In this document: positions 24,434 through 37,100 of the stretch, piece after piece
How positions within the stretch are numbered: position 1 is the first letter of the stretch
Layout of the letters: the number at the start of each line of letters is the position of its first letter
Notes under the pieces: model-generated
What the model was told of the DNA's origin: nothing
Seen by the model: the letters and a program-made list of their open reading frames with translations, nothing else
Database searches by the model: none
Assembly: GCA_964247055.1 (NCBI GenBank)
Contig: OZ176051.1
Coordinates: 5,084,001-5,148,000, forward strand
DNA: 64,000 bases
Source: Paragordius varius
Taxonomy: Eukaryota; Nematomorpha
Direction of reading: 5' to 3'
Made by a program: the position numbers and the translations under genes

Positions 24434-24733
24434 TCATATAAAATTTTCCGACCATATTTTGAGACAATTATAGCAATCTTGAGCTTGTTTACTATTGGCT
24501 CCACATGTATCTTTAATCCAATCTATAAATAATTCGGAATCTTTTTTAAGTAGAAGAAATTGACCAAGCATGACATAAGCCTACATTATAAAATTACAAA
24601 AAAAAACCTTATCAAAACCTTTATCATAGAGGCGTTTGCCGAGAATTTCACCAATGCCAGCTATATCCGTGACATCTTTGTCGCCCATAGGCTCTGAAAT
24701 AAACTCTGAATGTTTTTTGGATGTTGAAGACAT
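24434..24733 (-). CDS. BANF1: Barrier-to-autointegration factor (BAF)
   Basis: Two exons (24733-24608, 24580-24434) with a 27-nt intron encode 90 aa; human BANF1 is 89. BAF is a small dimeric DNA-bridging protein that binds LEM-domain proteins and lamin and compacts chromatin at nuclear reassembly. It aligns along the full length: [15 protein letters not shown], then the helix-hairpin-helix [51 protein letters not shown] and a C-terminal WSENFI. The phosphorylatable Ser/Thr cluster after Met1 (SSTSKK) is kept. It is convergent with PCBD (66 bp). A TATATA-like stretch lies about 30 bp upstream of the start. BAF is animal-specific to my knowledge, so it supports an animal source. Confidence 0.97.
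24581..24607 (-). other. 27-nt intron in BANF1
   Basis: On the minus strand it runs from GT followed by a T run to ATGTAG. The exon junction [13 protein letters not shown] matches the family exactly, so both splice sites are fixed by homology. Confidence 0.88.
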
Positions 24734-25989
24734 TATTGAGATGAATGAATGACTAGCCCATCGTTATATATTTTGAACATATTTTGCCCATAAAAAAATT
24801 AATTATTTACTGAAAAATAAATAAATTATAAATCTTAACAGAATATTTTATGAATTTATAGTTAGTACACTTAAAAGGCATATTCTTGCAATGTCACAAT
24901 GCAAATAATTGTGTTTCAATATCCTCCTTTATATTTTCTATACTAATTGAGCCAGTTAACATTTTATTTTAAATAAAAGTGTTTTTTGTTTCTCTAAATT
25001 GTGATTTTTGAAACCATATTAAATAATTAATTCCATCAGACTTTTAATCTTAGAGACGCCATGGGGTTTTCTTCCCCAAAGCTAAATATTAAATCAGAAA
25101 ACAAATAAATTGCATATGTGTTTAAAAATATTTTGAAGTCTTAATGCTTCATTCCTATCATCAACTACATATAAAAAGCGAAACAATATATTTCTAAAAT
25201 TTTAATTATCAGATAAGAGCTCCAAAAGCCCCATATTTGCCTTTCTAAATGGGCTAGTTCTCAAAATACTTAAATACAACGCTTATATCCAGTCCCTCGA
25301 TTCAAATTGGGGTGGTATCTAAATATTTTAAAAAATAAGGAATTAATTGAAATCAATACAAATTGCATATATAAAACATTACTGAACAATAATATAATAA
25401 AAAATTTATTCAAAATTACTTCATATTACTTATTCAAAGGCTGAAACTAAAGGTAAAAACTTAGCCAAAATGACATGTGTGCATAAGCTAAATGTAAAAA
25501 TAATGAAAAATTAACCACATCTGTTTCTATCAATGTTAGATGTGATTTAAATAAAAGTAGCTTTTTTTAACTTAAAGTTAAAAAATTTGATTATCCAAAA
25601 ATAAATAACTGGATTGAAGAATTTAAAAAATTAAGAAATATTATAACTCCCTCCTAATGAGAATAAACGCAATAAAATTGTTAATTTTTTCATACAAAAA
25701 ATTATCTTGAAATCATAGCCATACATAGCGTCTAAAATCGCGGGTGTTTATAAAAATATTCTGATACATATAATATGATGGGAAAATGTATCAAGATTAT
25801 TATGATTTTTTGGTTTTGGTCCCAACGAGTGATTTAATTTTATTTACTCTTTTTTAACTGCTGTATCCAAAAATGGCAAAATTAGCGTACAATTAGTAAA
25901 TGATTTTTGATAAAAGCTGAATGATTCATTTCATAAAATATCTCTAAATATCATACTGCATATTCAAAACAAAATATTTAAAATAATTT
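24734..25989. other. Gene-free stretch
   Basis: Upstream DNA of BANF1. About 25441-25565 is similar, reverse-complemented, to part of the TIR element at 44587-47860 (blocks around AACATTGATAxAAACAG and GCACACATGTCA). No gene was recognised. Confidence 0.4.
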
Positions 25990-27800
25990 TTAGATAGGGA
26001 CTCCGAAAATCCCAAATTTATTCGCCCCTCTAAAATGGCTAGTCACTTATAAAGGGGGCTATAAAATTTGACATCGAAAGTTTTTTCCGAAAAAATGGAT
26101 TTCGCTTAAAAATTTAATTTATAGAAAAATTTTGTTGAAGCGTACTTTATATTGTTTTGAGGCAGGATAAAACAGTAACGCTCAAAGATATCATAAAATA
26201 ACATTTTTTCTAAATTGAATGATGCTGAACATTTCTATTAAAAAAGCAGGGCTTGGATCCAGAACCGCAAGAGCCGGTGCTATAACCGGTTCCGGGTTCT
26301 TTGATGAAATTGTTGTTGCACGATGAGGACCGGAATTGTAACAGTGTTAAAATATTGAAAAAATCGTTTTGGAACATGTGTAAATTTTTAAAAAACCGGT
26401 TGCGAAACCGAAAAAAATGTAAAGAACAGCAAACGGAACCAGTTGATTCAGAAAACCGATTTAGAACTGGTACTGCATTAGAAATCAAGTTTTTAAATTT
26501 ATTATGGCAAAGCTTTAAATATTGATTAACTCTAATATAATAATATAAAATACATCGAGCAAATTACTCTTTCAGATCTTTTTTGGCATCTAAGGTTATT
26601 GTTTGAGTTATATCAGTTGAAAATAATTGTATAATGGAATGTTTGGTGAGTAAATAGCAGCAATATCTTATATGCCCAATGCTTTTTTCTGCAGTGCATT
26701 TGGATGCTCGTTTTAAAGAAGAGCTTTCATGCAATGAAAAATACATTAAAAGAAATACTTATCGCTTCATAGATGTATCACGTCGAATAAAGTAAGACAT
26801 GAAAATTCAATGGAAGGCAATAATTTTGATGCTTTTAAGGAGAAATATACACTGAGACAATAACAAATTCATAAAATATATAATATTTGATTTTGATAAA
26901 ATTTCATTACACAAAAATTTTGGAAATGAAGAGATTTAAAGTTTAAAAATCGCGAATTGTATAATCTTGCCAAAATAATTATGGGAATACCAGCATCCCA
27001 GGATATATTACTAATATTTTAGGTCAGTGTAGAAAGATCATTTTCAACTTTAAAATTTATTTGCTTGACTTAGATCATTATTGTCACAATTGAAATTGAA
27101 CAAAAATAAATTAGATATGATTTAATTTTTTTTAGCTTTGTAGAGATATTAATAAATAAATTTACAAATACGTAATCTACACTTATCCGATTGTTTGATA
27201 ATTATATTATCTATCATTATGTAATTAAATAATAATAGGTGCTTACTGTATTGATATAATCTGATATTTTGAATATATGATCGGAACCAATCCGGAACCG
27301 CAGCAGTTTTAAAATTTTAAGAACCGTTTTAGAACGAGTTCTTCTTTTAAATTAACAGGTTCTAGAACCTAAAAGATGGAAAGAACCGAAATCAGTTAAA
27401 ATTTTAAGAACCGTTTTGGAACCGGTTCCAAATTTAGGCTCGGGGATCAAGCTCTGGAAAAAATTAAATATATGCAACAAATATAGTGAGATGAAAAAAT
27501 TATTTAACCCAACTTCTGAGGTGATAGAAATAATTAACATCATCGAATGTGTTTTAATCTTTAATTGTTTTTATACTGTTTTAATCATGCCACAAAATAG
27601 TAGCAAGTACGCTTCAATAAAATTTTGTTATAAATTAAATTTTGGGGCAAAATACCCATTTTTTCGGAAATATTTTTTTGTTAAAGTTTAGCATTTATTC
27701 AGATTTGTAGCAAAATCTCAGCATTCTTGATTTTAAGAGAACTAGCCGTTTTTGGAAAGGCGACAGAATTTGAGACTTACGGAGCCCATATCTAAAAATT
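25990..27800. mobile_element. TIR element (TTGTTGAAGCGTAC family) split by a hAT copy
   Basis: The left arm (about 25990-26245) runs AGATAGGGACTCCGAAAATC ... AAATGGCTAGT ... TTTTGTTGAAGCGTAC ... GAGGCAGGATAAAACAGT. The right arm (about 27560-27800) mirrors it: CTGTTTTAATCATGCC ... GTACGCTTCAATAAAATTTT ... AACTAGCCGTTTTTGG ... GGAGCCCATATCT. The same arms form the compact copy at 5900-6350, so the interior here, including the hAT element, is a later insertion. Confidence 0.6.
26247..27459 (+). mobile_element. Degenerate hAT transposon
   Basis: The ends read CAGGGCTTGGATCCAGAACC and, reverse-complemented at the right, CCAGAGCTTGATCCCCGAGC. Subterminal ACCGGTTC motifs repeat in both arms. Inside, the plus strand gives AVHLDARFKEELS at about 26694-26732, the pre-dimerisation LDPRFK motif of hAT transposases, and at about 27025-27060 SVERSFSTLKFI, the C-terminal dimerisation-domain motif. 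Stops interrupt both, and most of the transposase N-terminus is gone. It is nested in the TIR element at 25990-27800. Confidence 0.7.
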
Positions 27801-28146
27801 TAAATTTTTAAAAAATATTTTTTTGCTTAAATATGTAGATATTGATATCTTTTTTGGATTTTACCAAAAATTATTGAACAAAAAAATGTGCGTTAATTTT
27901 CTCACTTTTGTGGAGCAGTTACCGCATCACCATGATACTGATAAACTTTATTTAAATAGATATATACAACATCAGAATATTATTTTATGGACAGTGTGCC
28001 ATGTAATTTTTGAAGCAATACAATACGGAAACCACGTATTTATATATAATTCTCCGTTTGATATTTAGAATCAAAATAAAATAAGCGTAGCTTAAATTAA
28101 ATTAGGCTTAAATGAAACAAAAATACAACTTTTAAAACTTGATTAT
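27801..28146. other. Short gene-free stretch
   Basis: A plus-strand frame (27823-28068) is open but has no recognisable domain and no supporting context, so it was not called. Confidence 0.35.
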
Positions 28147-28557
28147 TATTTACTAAAATATTATAACACCTCTTTTGCAGAAGCCCTGAGTGATTGGCCA
28201 TTCACCTAGATCTTGCGGTAAAGTCTTACAATATCCGCAACTACGCGAATCGCATTCATAAGCCGTTAGACCGGTCTAAAATCTAATTTCGTGTATAATT
28301 CGAGCAGAAAATTAAATATTAATTAAAATTTAAAATATACCAATCTATTTTTACCGCAAAAACATTCATTTCTTTTACAAATTGAGGGTGTTTAACAGAT
28401 ACTTTCACAAATTAAAATAATCGTATAAATAAAAGATTATTATGTATTTTTGAAAAAAAACAATTTTTAAAGTAAAAAAGTAAGCGTAGTACAGGCGCAG
28501 TTTTTTTCGATAACCCTACTGTGCTGCGAAAAACAGCCTATCCAATCATATTAATTT
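28147..28557 (-). repeat. 410-bp dispersed repeat, second copy
   Basis: Reverse-complemented, this matches 5229-5638 from end to end. Shared landmarks in order are GATAGGCTGTTTTTCGCAG, AAAAACTGCG, GGTAAAAAxATA, TTCTGCTxGAATTATACA, AAGATCTAGG and CACTCAGGGCTTC. Collinearity over about 410 bp shows a dispersed element of fixed length. No coding capacity is seen. Confidence 0.7.
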
Positions 28558-28961
28558 ACAGCAAAATCCTAGAATCATCTATCCGCCATGAAAAATGAAC
28601 AAAATATATCGTATATGGAATCCTAAGGCGAATTCTTATAGTTAAGATACAACAAACGCCATATACCATGTCAACCGGTAATTTGCTTAAAACAATATTT
28701 ACTGGGATATCACAATCAACGGGTCAAGCAGATATAAGGGGAAAAGAGTAAAACTTAATCTATATAGAAAAAATTGCCTTCAAATAGAGCTTCAAAAATG
28801 CAATGTATTTTTATTATTTATTTATATTTTTTCAATATTTAATACATTTTTCTATTCACCAATCCTTAAACGCATCACAAAAGCTCGACTTATTAAGTAA
28901 TAAAGTCACAACCTCCTACCAATACTAATTGATTATCATTTCTTCATTGTTCACGTCATAC
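28558..28961. other. Gene-free stretch
   Basis: Nothing was recognised. The 3' UTR of the minus-strand gene ending at 28962 should lie at the right edge. Confidence 0.35.
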
Positions 28962-31530
28962 TTAAGGTTCTTGATAGTGGGATATTTTATCTTGCCTATA
29001 AGCTGATAAGTAAGCAAGATATTGATTTATGACACCTTGTTGAGTCCATTTAATATTGGAATTTTTATTAATATCTTCCCTTAAATCTGAATCAAAGTTT
29101 GCTTCAATATCATGGTATTTGAGGTTTTGACTTTTTAATATTGTGCGTAATTGTGGAAAATTATTACTTAAATTCTCATTTTCTGTTGGGATTAAGCGAT
29201 GCTTTTTATTTATATCCACATTTTTTCATTCGAAAAAGTGCGTTTGTTTAACGGGCCTTGATTGTTACGCAAAATGCTTTTAAGAGCTGCCTTTGATGTT
29301 GTATTGTTTACGCTATTACTCTTGCCATGAATGGAGAAAATACTTGGAGCTGGCCGCCTTCTAAAATAAATAATAAAAAAAACAATTTAAATTTTGTAAA
29401 AAGAAAATTTTCTTACAAAATTGAATTAAAATATAATTGTTAGTTTGTCTGGAATCATCAAGCAATTGCACCGATTCCGCGCCTAAATCTTCTATTTTGA
29501 CAAGTTGTTTCATCAGCCTGTATTCTCCAGCTGATGTATGAGGAATCATTTCATTTTCTAATATAATAATTATCCGATTCATTATTACTATTATTGAACC
29601 TGAAATTATTACCGTGTAACACTAATAAAATGTATTCTGATGTATGCCATTTATAAATAATGACATTGCGAGAATACGATAAATAATTAAAATTATAATC
29701 CTGTTGAACGATTGTGTGAAAAACATAAGAACAATTTGAATTCAATGGGTATTTATATAGGAGGCGTTTACAAAAATAGAGGACCCAAAATTGTCTCTTC
29801 AAAACTACATTGGGGAAGAGTATAGAATCATTATTTTAATAATTCTTTAATGAATATACCGATCAAAGGTTAAGCCTTTTTGATATTTATGGGTTAAATT
29901 TCAGACTACGCAAAAAGCCAGCACCAAAAATTATAAAAAAAATTTCAGAAAAACGTAAAGACCCATTCGAATTTAAATTCAATCTCCTTTTCTATAATTT
30001 TTTAAAAAAATGTTTTAAACTAGGCGAAAATAGATGGTCCGAAGCTTATAAATACATATCTTTACAAATATTATGATTTGTAGAGACGATTTTTCGAAAA
30101 GTCAAATATATTTCATTCTTACATTTCGTATTAATTTTTTTATAAATTGTGTACCGGGCCCTGTGATCCACCGAAACCGGTTCTTGCCCTAACCTAAAGG
30201 GCCATATTCTGATTCCATAGGTTTTTCGGTTTGAAGCGTTAACATTTAAATAAGGTCAAAACAAATACAAATTATGCGCAACGCACCAAACATCCTTTAA
30301 AAAATTCTTTTCATATAAGATATATATATTTAATAAACTCAGTTTTCATTATAATTCATCTTTGATTATTAAGACGATGCGTGATAGGATTAGTATGTAG
30401 TACTGTATCTTAAATGGATTAGCAAAAATATTTTAGTTATAAATTTGATTAAAGCATGACACAATCCAAAAAATATTAGTAATACCAGATGTCGGCATTC
30501 TCCGTAATTCCGTCTTTAACTCATATTTAGGTCTCAACGTAGATCCCTCTACCGTCTTATATTGGCTTTCGCAATTTGGAAAAACTTTTGCTTGGACATA
30601 ATTGTAAAGTTGTGATGGATTATTATCATTAATGTTCACCATTTCACTTTCATTTGATTTTATTTCATCTATCCATCTTACTTTCTTTCTTGATTTCGAT
30701 GCAGTATTGGAGAGAATTAGGCTTTCGTTACTATTATAATCGGAAGTATTCTCCGATTTAGATATATTGAATCTTTTATCAAAACTTTTTTGTGTTTTAT
30801 TATATGGAATATCCATATTTATAGCATCTTCCATATGATTTGTTATAATATTTGTATAAATTTTCAACTTCAATGGTTTAGCAATCACTGGGTTCCTCAC
30901 CGATTGTTGCAAATGACTATCAGCCTTGTTGGCCTCTTGTATTATTTGATTTGCAATGATATTTGTAAAATCACACAGCCTTAATGTTTTAGCAATAACT
31001 GGGTTTATCTCCGATGGTTGCGAATGACCAGCCTTGTTGACCGCTTTTATTATTTGATTTGCAATGATGTTTGTAAAATCACTTAGCCTTAATGTTTTAG
31101 CGATCACTGGGTTTATCTTCGATGGTCCATCTGCTATGTTGGCTTCTTTCATTATTGAATTTGTAATAAGATTTGAAAAATCCTTCAGTCGTAATGTTTT
31201 AGCAATAACTGGGTTTATCTCCGATTGATGCAAATGACTATCACCCTTTTTGACCGCTTTTATTATTTGATTTGAAATGATATTTGTAAAGTCTATTAGC
31301 CTTAATGTTTTAGCAATGACGGGGTTTATCTTCGATGGATTATCAGCTTTGTTGGCCTCTTTTATTTGATTAGCAATGATATTTGTAAAATCACACAGCC
31401 TTAATGTTTTAGCGATCATTGGGTTTATATCCGAATGCAAATTATCAGCCTTGTTGACCTCTTTTATTATTTGATTTGCAATGATATATGTAAAACTTTT
31501 TTTCCGTCGCGCAAAAAATTTGAAAAATAG
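28962..31530 (-). CDS. Tandem-repeat protein with PP1-docking-like motifs
   Basis: The main exon (31530-30486, 348 codons, no ATG at its 5' end, so an upstream exon is expected) starts after TTATTAG. It encodes six or seven copies of a roughly 36-43-residue unit with core NPVIAKTLRLxDFTNII. An acidic/Ser-rich part follows with SRKKVRWIDEIK, matching the RVxF class of protein phosphatase 1 docking sites. A phase-compatible second exon is 29599-29417 and a third starts near 29349; it contains KSILRNN, which fits the [GS]IL[RK] PP1 motif. The third exon's frame breaks near 29225: an A run appears one base short for continuing into the frame ending at 28962, so that end is uncertain. The pairing of RVxF and SILK motifs is known from PP1 regulators such as KNL1, but identity is not established. 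Confidence 0.5.
30830..31515 (-). repeat. In-frame tandem repeats within the coding exon
   Basis: Units of roughly 110-130 bp recur, each containing (minus strand) a form of AACCCAGTTATTGCTAAAAC followed by TTACAAATATCATTGCAAAT. Spacers between cores alternate between a longer (SHLHQSE-like) and shorter (ADNPSK-like) form, suggesting that the array grew by duplicating a two-unit block. Frame is kept across all copies. Confidence 0.8.
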
Positions 31531-34124
31531 CTAATAAAATGAAATTATTTAAAAATATCTTTAAAGCATTTATGAGGCTAACTTAAAACTAAAATGATTT
31601 CGTTATTATAGTATTCATTTATTGTATAGAATTTATATTAAGGCCGTTATTAATACTATGGTTTCCTAAAATACTATTAATTTTTTAAAATGAAAAAAAT
31701 TAAGGCTGTTTTTAATCCACCAAGTTTTTTAGACGAAATCCGCAGGGCAAAGATAATTTTTTATGGCAAATAAACCTAAGTTCTTAGCTTAAGTTGCACG
31801 TTTACTAAAACTTCTGGCAGGCATACAGTGCACTCGAATTATGTCAACTTACGAGATTATTAATTTGCAAAAATTATAATGCTATAAAACCACTATCTTT
31901 TCTTTCCCTACGCCACTTGCAATAATAATTTATTCAGAAATTAATTCAAAATTTAAGTCATGATGAATTATTTATAGATTGCATATTTGAGAGCATTTTC
32001 TTTTATTGAATGAAATGTGTACCGCTTTCAAATTATAAAGCTTTGAAACAAAAATAATTGTTATTATTTTGACTTTTAGCAAGCAGAATATAACCACAGA
32101 TAAAAACTAGCATCGAATATTTAAATTTGTATAATAATATTTACAAAGGAGATTCCGTTACCATCATAAGTGACTGCTTGTGATACATCAGCTTACGGGC
32201 CGCACGCGGCCCTAAATGGTCATTTTTGACCCTGGATTATTAAATTATTATTTTTATTTTTTAGAAAAATAATAAATTTAAAATTTTAAGTCGTTCAGTT
32301 TTGTGTTAATTGGTATTCTATAATTATAAAATTTTATTTCATGAAAAAATTTTCTGGCATTGTTCTTTACTTATATTTCGGTTTTGATCATACACTTGAG
32401 GTTGAATATAATTCTGAAAAATTTTAAGGAAATCGAGGATAAGGGTATATTAAGCTTTTTAGGCCAAAGTATCCACATTGTTTTGTCTTAACTTACATCA
32501 TATTAGAAAAATGAAATATGTTAAAAGACGTAGGGAACATTGGCCTGTTATGATGACCGGTTAAATTTTCGTTGATATTAAAATTATGTCCTTATCGTAC
32601 AAGATGTTTTCTTAAAATATATGTACATAATCCGCAAAAATGGCGTATTGATTTCTTCATTAGTACTTGCATATTATGCGCAATATTTGTCGCTATTATA
32701 TTGTGGTCCTTGGATAAAATAATTCCGCCTAAAACTTTTGGTAAGTTAGAACTGCTTTTTATATAAATCTGCATTGGTTAATATAATTGGATTGTCATAA
32801 ACATTAGATATCAGACGCCATTGTTTTATGGATTTCAAATAGTGGATATTTATTACCAATACATATAAAATATTTAAATATATTTTAAGATAGTGTGTTA
32901 ATATATACAGAACTTTATATAGGACAGGTTTTCTCTGATAAAAAATTTACACTACTGGAATACATCGTCGGTTATGATATGTTGAACTAGAGATATCTAA
33001 GTTTTTTGGACAGAAAATCGGTTTTACATATATTTTTAACATAATTGTATAGATAGGTATAATAAAAAATCATAATATCAAATTATTCTACGATTAAGAG
33101 GAAATTCCGTTGGTGAAATATTTACAGTCCCATGTTAAAATGTAATATGATGTTAAGATTATATATTTATTCAATATACCTATTATTTTGTTTAACATTA
33201 TGGCACATAAAGTTTCATCACCTCTTCATTTTTTGTAGATCATGACATTTTATGCAGGTGTCTACCTCTGAGCTTAAAGTAAAATATTCCTGTTTTAAAA
33301 GTTGTTTAACTAAATATAATATCAAACCCTCTATAAAAAATATTTAAAATTTTTACAGTTCTTAACTTGTAATTTAAGTGGGAATAGACCAAATCAGGGT
33401 TACAGCAAACGGTAAAATCAATAATAAATTTCGTTTCAATGTATTGCGACTTTTTTAATTATTTACTTAACCATAATATACACTTATTTGTTAATTAGCT
33501 ATTGAAAAATTAAAAAGAAAAGAAGTAAATTTTTTTACAATTTTGCATTTCCTTAAAAAAGTATCAAGTGCCTAAAAGTCTTATGAAAGCATATAAAATT
33601 TAACCCGCTATAAATAACTTCTGTGATGTTTACTTTTTAAATAGCTCTAAGGTATAATAACCCCAAAAAGTTATCAAGACATAATTAAATGTTAACCAAA
33701 ACAACGTTCAAAACAATTGTTTTATACGTCTTAACTATGAGGTTTAAAACTAACCCAAAATGTAATCGTTCACGCACTTACAAGGCAATTTTTTATATTT
33801 GTTCTAGGTCAAAAAACAGTTTTAAAAAGAAGAAAAGTGTTAACTTAAAATATTCGCTAAATATTATGTTGTTGCGATATTGCAAAAAACTTGTAAATAA
33901 TTAACTTCATAATCGGCCGCAAAATTTTTATCTAATATTAGCTTTTATAATATTCCGACTAAACAAAAAAGAATAAGCTTTTTATATATAATATCGTTAA
34001 ATAATTATGATATTAAAAATAAAAAATTGTTTTAAAATAAATTATAAATGGTTGCAAACTTAAAATATTTCGGTTCGCATGGCAAACATGTGAAATTTTC
34101 CGTATCGCCGAAGATTTGTAGGCA
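31531..34124. other. Intergenic stretch upstream of DHTKD1
   Basis: It must hold the missing 5' exon(s) of the minus-strand repeat protein and the DHTKD1 promoter; neither was located. A short segment at 32194-32240 (CTTACGGGCCGCACGCGGCC) recalls hAT-type subterminal sequence. One possible small membrane-protein exon is listed separately. The remainder is AT-rich. Confidence 0.4.
32572..32740 (+). CDS. Possible exon of a small membrane protein
   Basis: An open frame without a convincing ATG reads ...YVHNPQKWRIDFFISTCI followed by a hydrophobic stretch (ILCAIFVAIILW) and DKIIPPKTF, then stops at a good donor, TTTTG|GTAAGT. One membrane helix flanked by polar residues and a canonical donor are consistent with an exon, but no partner exon was confirmed and no family is recognised. 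Confidence 0.2.
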
Positions 34125-37100
34125 ATGAAAAAAATTAATGTTTTTTCAAAGGAGACACTTGATTTTAACAAATTCGCAGAAAGAATTAATCCAAGTTTTT
34201 TAAACACATTTTCTTTACTAAATAAAAATTTGGTTCTTGATAAATTTTTACATAAAAAATTTCCAACTTTAAAATGGTATTCTATCGAAGATAGCGAAGG
34301 TTTTTTATCTTTTTTGTATCAACTCATTTATAAATATAGCTCTAATACACATAGTAATTTTTTATATTTATCGATGCCTCATAGAGGCCGCCTTAACATA
34401 TTAAATGCTCTGGAATATAATAAAAAAGCTCTTTTATCTAAAATAATTGGCAATTCCGAATTTAATCCCGCTCTAAATAACTTTGGATTTGAAGGGGATG
34501 TTTTATCGCACCTATACAAACGCAAGAAAATTAGCAGTAATGACGTATTTAAAATTGCGCTATTATCTTAAATTATTATATTTTTTATAATTATATTATT
34601 TGTAAAATTTTAACCTTAAATTATAATATATATATATATATCAAGGTTTACGGTTTGTTAAAATAAAACTTTTTGAAACTATCAGTCTCATGAAATTTCC
34701 AGTTCGGTATTTAACGGTTCAAAAATTTGATATTCTTAAAATTTATATTTCTCTCTATTATAATATATTTACTATTAAATTCTTATTGTATATTAAATTT
34801 TTGATATAAAAGTGTTAAACAATTTTATATATTTATATTGTGGGTATTTATTATATCAAATATTGAGCCATTTGTAAATATTAAAATGTGCAATCATAAC
34901 CATTTCGCCCAAAATGTAGGGATTAAACCACATATTTTTTGAATTTATTTTATCTTAAAACATTTTTTGAAATGTAAATATATAACGGAACTAGAGATAA
35001 AAATATGATTAGAACCCCATACCTTAGATATTTATAAATTTCAGCAACTCAAGGATTTGTGGATGTTACCTTGTTTCCAAACCCTTCTCATCTTGAAGCA
35101 ATTAATCCTGTAGCTTGTGGTTATACAAAATCTCGAATTTTAAGTCAATTAACCCAAAGCTATGGCAAAGATTTCAATACTCTACTAGATAAAAATGACA
35201 AATCGCATTCATCGCCTTTAAAATCGAATTTGTTGGTGCAAGTTCATGGTGACGCTTCTATATCCGGTCTAGTATTAATCTTTTAAACTATCATTAATTT
35301 TTTGAAATATCTTAAACATAATTATTTTATATATTTTAGTTTTACGAAAATTTGGATAATATTGTTTTAATTCAATGGTCTCCAACACAGATGTCTTCGC
35401 CTACTGCTTTAATGATTTTTGTTTTTTAATTTATTTTAAGCTCGATAATGGATGATTTGTCTTCTAAATAATCCTAAATTTTGATTAAAATCCAATTTTC
35501 TAAATTTTTTAACATTTTTTAGAGCATTTTTACTTAACGAACAAAGCGACACTCCTGCTTTAGTTAATAGACATAATTGTGTTCAAAAAGATATTTGATA
35601 TTTACATATCGGGAAAAATCAAGCCCTTGTTAATAGAAAATTAATTAGTTTTAAAAAATGTGTGATCTTAGTACATCAAATACACACTCTCTATCTATCT
35701 TGCTGATAACAATTTATATACATATATAAATATTTTGGAGAATATTTAAATATTATTTTTGTTACATACATGTTAGGTCAGGGTATAGTTTATGAAATGC
35801 AAAATATGTCTTTGTTGCCCGATTATAGCATAGGAGGATCTATCCACGTTATTGTTAATAATGGAATTGGTTTCACAACTGAATCATGTGATGGACGTTC
35901 AAGTCAACATGCTTGCGATATAGCCAAAATTACTGAGTAACATTATATTTAATTAATTATTTTAAGAAAAAAATAATTATTTTATTAAAACGATTATTTA
36001 TTTGAAATATATATTTCTATAAGAAAAAAAGGAAAGTTAGAGAGGACATACTAAGGATATTATTAGACAAAAATATAATTCAGTGAGAATTCGAGGAAAT
36101 TCCCGTGCGTATTCACCCTCTACAAAATTTTTTAAACAAATTGTAATAAATGTTATAAACATACATATTGTAAAGACTTTTTATTTATTTTAATATAAAA
36201 TGGTGATCTTTAATTTTATACGTAATTCATAAAAATATTCCCAATTTTCTTATAACATTTTGACAGGAGCCCTATCATACAAGTGGATGGAACTTCTATG
36301 CTTGATGTGTTTACAGCTGCAAACCTTGCTTTATTTTATCGTCAAACTTATCACAAAGATGTGTTTGTCGATATTCTTGGCCATAGAAGGTCATTTATAT
36401 TTTGTGATAACATTTTTAGAATTTTAAAAATCCCTTTTTTTGGGGGGATGTTTTTTATATAATATTTAACTACCTTTTAAACTAAAATTAACAGAAAAAT
36501 ATGAATTTAAACAATATAATTAAACACTAGGTTTTATTCTAGATGAGTAATACTTGAAAATTATAATGTGCCAAAGTAAACAATCTTTATTGTCTCAGGG
36601 CCATAATACTCATAAAAATTTCATATCTGTTTGACACATATTTGCAGGTAATTTTATTCCAAATACAGAAATCAAAAAATGAATGAATTAGTCCATAAAG
36701 AAGCACTTATAGGGCCGCATACTTTTGAGTATCACTGCTCTTTGCATAGTGCTTATTACATGTGAGATATAATAAAATTTTTGCATTTTGGACGCTCTTT
36801 TTGATTGGATGAGTTCATATTCTTTTTTTTTAATTTAGATACGGTCACAATGAAGTGGATGATCCGACATTTACTAATCCTGTCATGTATAAAGATATCC
36901 GTTCGCGTAAACCATTATCGGAATCTATCATTAATGATTTTATTGCCATTTTAAGCGACATACCGGAATACAAGGACACGAAATATGGTATTTACATAAA
37001 TTAATATGTTAAAAATATTTTTACAAACACTGCTCCGAAAAATAGGAAAAATTCTATATTTTATAAAAATATTGATATTAATAGTTACCCCAGAATATTG

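Noticed and set aside
27823-28068. Plus-strand 81-codon frame
   Set aside because: Looks weakly protein-like but has no family match, no splice support and sits between transposon relics.
29551-29802. Minus-strand 83-codon frame upstream of the exon at 29599
   Set aside because: Frame differs from the phase-consistent exon and ends within it; more likely intron sequence.
33689-33904. Plus-strand 71-codon frame upstream of DHTKD1, considered as a presequence exon
   Set aside because: Lys-rich, but no donor in phase and no similarity to the DHTKD1 N-terminus.
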